Below are positions 21,219 through 23,517 of a DNA stretch of 23,517 nt, one piece after another. This DNA is from Fimenecus stercoravium (lineage in GTDB: Bacteria > Bacillota > Clostridia > Oscillospirales > Acutalibacteraceae). Below the pieces are notes generated by a model that was not told where the DNA came from, did not search any database, and saw nothing but the letters and a program-made list of their open reading frames with translations. Both the position numbers and the translations under genes were made by a program. Within the stretch, counting starts at the first letter, position 1. The number at the start of each line of letters is the position of its first letter. The DNA lies in the NCBI GenBank assembly GCA_018711545.1, contig DVIC01000102.1, positions 1 through 23,517 of the forward strand, given 5' to 3'.

Positions 21219-23291
21219 ATGAAAAAGGTCATCGTTGTTTCCAAGACCCATTTGGATCTTGGGTTTACGGATTTCGCCTCTGCGGTTTGTGAAACGTATC
21301 GCAATACCTACATTCCAAACGCAATTTCTCTTGCACGGGAACTCAACACGCCGCAGCGTAAGCGGTTTATTTGGACAGCGGGTTCCTGGATTTTACAGGA
21401 CACGCTGCAAAACGGGACGAAAAAGCAAAAAGAGGCGTTGGCCGCCGCGCTTCAGCGCGGGGACATCGTGCCGCATGCTCTGCCGTTTACCACGCACACC
21501 GAGCTTTTGGATGCGGATACGCTTGAATACGGTTTGTCCATCGTGGAAAAACCGGATAAGCTGCGTGGAAAGAAGACCATCGCCGCCAAAATGACCGATG
21601 TGCCCGGGCACACGAAAGCGCTCGTGCCGTTGCTTGCGAAGCACGGCATCAAGCTTTTGCACCTCGGCGTCAACGGCGCGTCGGCGCTCGCAAAAGTCCC
21701 GCCGTGCTTTTTGTGGAAATGCGACGGCGCCGAGGTGGTCGTGATCTATTCTGGCGATTACGGCGGCGCGTTTCAAGACCCGCGCGTCGAAGAGGTTTTG
21801 TATTTTGACCATACGCTCGACAATCACGGTACGCCGAGCGCCAAGCATATCCTCAAAAAGCTGAAAGCGATCGAACAACAGTTCCCCGCCTATACGGTCG
21901 AAGCGGGTACGATGGACGAAATAGCGGAAGTGCTTTGGGAAAAGCGGCACGACCTGCCCGTTGTCACCGAGGAGATCGGCGATACCTGGATCCACGGCAG
22001 TGCCGCCGATCCATACAAATCCGCCGCTCTGCGCGAACTTATGGCACGCAAAAGAAAGTGGCTTGCCGACGGCTCCATGACGCGGGAAAGTGCAGAATAT
22101 GCCGGGTTTAGCGACGCGCTGTTGTGTATTGCGGAGCATACCTGCGGCATGGATATAAAAAAATATTTCTCCGATTACGAACACTACTTAAAGCCGGACT
22201 TCGAAGCCGCGCGCAAAAAAGACTGTGTGCGTGTGCACCATCCGTTCCGTGATTTTCCACAAAACTTCCTGGTGGTGACAGGAAGGCTCGTGCACGAAAA
22301 AAAGCCCTGCTCGTATCATACGATAGAACAAAGCTGGGCGGAACAGCGCGCCTACATAGAAAAAGCAATCGAACACTTGTCGCCCGCGCACAAAAAAGAG
22401 GCGCTGCAAGCGCTCAATGCGCTTCTGCCCGACTCGCCCGAGACGATTGAAGATGAAACGCGGATGCAGGCGGGCGTGTACCTTGCCTGCGGCAAATGGG
22501 AACTCAAGATCAACGTTCACGGCGGTATCGAAAGCCTTACCTGCAACGGGAAAGCGGTTTTGCGCCAAAGCGACGACCCTCTTGCAGAATACCGTTCTTT
22601 CGGGGCGGAGGATTATGACTATTGGCTGCACCACTACACACGTGATATAAAAGAGACCTACACTTGGGCGGTGGGGGATTTCGCCCGCCCGCTGCTTAAA
22701 TATGTTTCGGGGAAATACCCGACAGGCAGATTCCCTTATACCTGTGCGGCGGCGTCCGCACCGCAGGTCACGGACGACGCGGCGGAAATCACGCTGCATT
22801 TGACGTGCGATCAAGCGGTGTGCGAGAAGCTTGGCGCGCCGCGGCTCGTGCAGGTGGTTTACCGCCTGACAAATGCGGGGCTTCAAATGGAGGTGTCGTG
22901 GTTCGGCAAGGACGCCAACCGCTTGACGGAAGCGTTTTACCTGCACCTGTTCCCCGCAAAAGGGGGCTTTACCGTCCGTAAGCTCGGCACAGACCTTTCG
23001 CCGTTCGACGTAGTTTCCATGGGTTCGCGCTGCCTGCACGCCGTCGAGTGCGCGAAGTTGCAAACCGAGGACGGGATTTTTGAGCTTCGAAGCTGTCATG
23101 CGCCGCTGCTGTGCCTTGGAAAAGGCAAAATTCTGGAGTTTGATGACAAAACCGAGAACATAGAACGCGATGGGATTACCTATATCCTGCACGACAATGT
23201 TTGGGGCACGAATTTCCCGCTGTGGTACTCGGACAATGCACGCTTTGTATTCACCGTGCGCGAAGCGGAAGCCGATGCTGCGGAAAAATAA
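21219..23291 (+). CDS. GH38-like glycosidase (DUF5054-type)
   Basis: 690 aa. The N-terminal half resembles the GH38/GH57-type barrel of alpha-mannosidase-like enzymes. SKTHLDLGFTDFA (8-20) carries the HxD zinc motif (H11, D13), KMTDVPGHT (124-132) supplies an aspartate (D127) at the place of the GH38 nucleophile, and GDTWIHG (254-260) a later histidine. The C-terminal half looks like the beta-sandwich of such enzymes. I recognise the DUF5054 family by its start, and the substrate is not known. No signal peptide is seen, so it is probably cytoplasmic. The ATG at 21219 has AAAAGGAG 7 nt upstream; an ORF open from 21072 runs through the leader structure and is rejected. No clear terminator follows at once. 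Confidence 0.85.
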   Translation: MKKVIVVSKTHLDLGFTDFASAVCETYRNTYIPNAISLARELNTPQRKRFIWTAGSWILQDTLQNGTKKQKEALAAALQRGDIVPHALPFTTHTELLDADTLEYGLSIVEKPDKLRGKKTIAAKMTDVPGHTKALVPLLAKHGIKLLHLGVNGASALAKVPPCFLWKCDGAEVVVIYSGDYGGAFQDPRVEEVLYFDHTLDNHGTPSAKHILKKLKAIEQQFPAYTVEAGTMDEIAEVLWEKRHDLPVVTEEIGDTWIHGSAADPYKSAALRELMARKRKWLADGSMTRESAEYAGFSDALLCIAEHTCGMDIKKYFSDYEHYLKPDFEAARKKDCVRVHHPFRDFPQNFLVVTGRLVHEKKPCSYHTIEQSWAEQRAYIEKAIEHLSPAHKKEALQALNALLPDSPETIEDETRMQAGVYLACGKWELKINVHGGIESLTCNGKAVLRQSDDPLAEYRSFGAEDYDYWLHHYTRDIKETYTWAVGDFARPLLKYVSGKYPTGRFPYTCAAASAPQVTDDAAEITLHLTCDQAVCEKLGAPRLVQVVYRLTNAGLQMEVSWFGKDANRLTEAFYLHLFPAKGGFTVRKLGTDLSPFDVVSMGSRCLHAVECAKLQTEDGIFELRSCHAPLLCLGKGKILEFDDKTENIERDGITYILHDNVWGTNFPLWYSDNARFVFTVREAEADAAEK

Positions 23292-23309
23292 AATTTAAAA
23301 AAATCGGAA

Positions 23310-23338
23310 TTGACAAAATTCGTGCCGCATGGTAGAAT
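23310..23338 (+). promoter_or_regulatory. Promoter of the 34-codon ORF unit
   Basis: TTGACA (23310-23315), a 17-nt spacer and TAGAAT (23333-23338). CGTGCCGC (23321-23328, in the spacer) is a perfect inverted match to 23352-23359, so a dyad is centred over the -10, a typical repressor position. Confidence 0.8.
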
Positions 23339-23378
23339 TTAAAAAATTTGCGCGGCACGCGGGAAAGGAATCGAAACG

Positions 23379-23483
23379 ATGCACGGCTTTTTTCAAAAAT
23401 CCCGGCAAAATTTGTCCGTCTTTCCCTTTGCATCGGAGGGCGCTTTTTCCGTTTCCGTTTTTCCTTTTCCCATTTGTTTTTAA
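23379..23483 (+). CDS. 34-aa Phe-rich small ORF (leader peptide candidate)
   Basis: Starts MHGFFQKSRQ and ends FPFPICF. Eight of its 34 residues are Phe, all encoded by TTT. AAAGGA (23364-23369) lies 9 nt before the ATG and a consensus promoter 41 bp before it. Its stop codon touches the terminator stem at 23483. This arrangement is that of an amino-acid attenuator leader, but the T-rich DNA could yield Phe codons by chance. A short membrane peptide or a small non-coding RNA is also possible. The downstream gene is outside the window. Confidence 0.5.
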   Translation: MHGFFQKSRQNLSVFPFASEGAFSVSVFPFPICF

Positions 23484-23512
23484 AGCGGCGGTTTTACCGT
23501 CGCTTATTTTTT
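23483..23512 (+). terminator. Terminator (or attenuator) after the small ORF
   Basis: AAGCGGCGGT (23483-23492) pairs with ACCGTCGCTT (23496-23505), 10 pairs with one G-U and a TTT loop, followed by A and six T. It starts on the last base of the small ORF's stop codon. Confidence 0.9.
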
Positions 23513-23517
23513 GGCGC

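Overview
The window looks like a chromosome segment of a Gram-positive anaerobe of the class Clostridia, perhaps an Oscillospiraceae/Ruminococcaceae-type gut bacterium. This is inferred from the division/cell-wall (dcw) gene order, a class B PBP with PASTA repeats, strong GGAGG ribosome binding sites, GTG/TTG starts, GC-rich genes and AT-rich intergenic regions. The DNPR motif of MurE points to meso-diaminopimelate peptidoglycan. The species cannot be named from the sequence alone.

Layout. (1) 1-2284: the upstream control region of a leftward gene that lies outside the window (promoter, strong hairpin, SD), a leftward YtcJ-type amidohydrolase (307-1920), and a divergent intergenic region holding the mraZ promoter and several repeats. 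(2) 2285-16514: a rightward dcw cluster, mraZ-rsmH-ftsL-ftsI-murE-murF-mraY-ftsW-murG-murA-ftsQ-ftsZ. Some genes overlap by a few bases; others are separated by short gaps that can fold. ftsZ has its own promoter and a classic terminator at 16541-16573. (3) 16580-18997: a two-gene sugar operon with a GH4 NAD-dependent glycosidase overlapping a PfkB kinase, closed by a hairpin shared with a convergent gene. (4) 19024-20028: a leftward secreted lipoprotein esterase of the alpha/beta-hydrolase fold. (5) 20301-20764: a leftward tRNA-Pro(GGG)/tRNA-Gly(CCC) unit followed by three terminator hairpins and a duplicated 3' fragment of the tRNA-Gly. (6) 20859-23291: a GH38-like (DUF5054-type) glycosidase with a leader of about 325 nt that could fold into nested long-range helices. 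(7) 23310-23512: a compact promoter / 34-codon Phe-rich ORF / terminator unit that looks like an attenuator leader or a tiny gene.

How the genes work together. MurA starts UDP-MurNAc synthesis, MurE and MurF build the stem peptide, MraY and MurG make lipid I and lipid II, FtsW and FtsI polymerise and crosslink septal peptidoglycan, FtsL and FtsQ (DivIB) scaffold them, and FtsZ forms the ring. RsmH methylates 16S rRNA and MraZ is the likely regulator of the operon. murD, murC, murB and ftsA are not in the cluster. The flanking genes (GH4/PfkB, esterase, GH38-like) suggest plant or host glycan use.

The most unusual items are the structured leader at 20893-21176, a hairpin that would bury the murA ribosome binding site, a 158-bp murA/ftsQ overlap encoding an acidic tail in one frame and a basic tail in the other, the Phe-rich leader ORF, and the triplicated tRNA-terminator region. 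All RNA structures were found by eye and are hypotheses.
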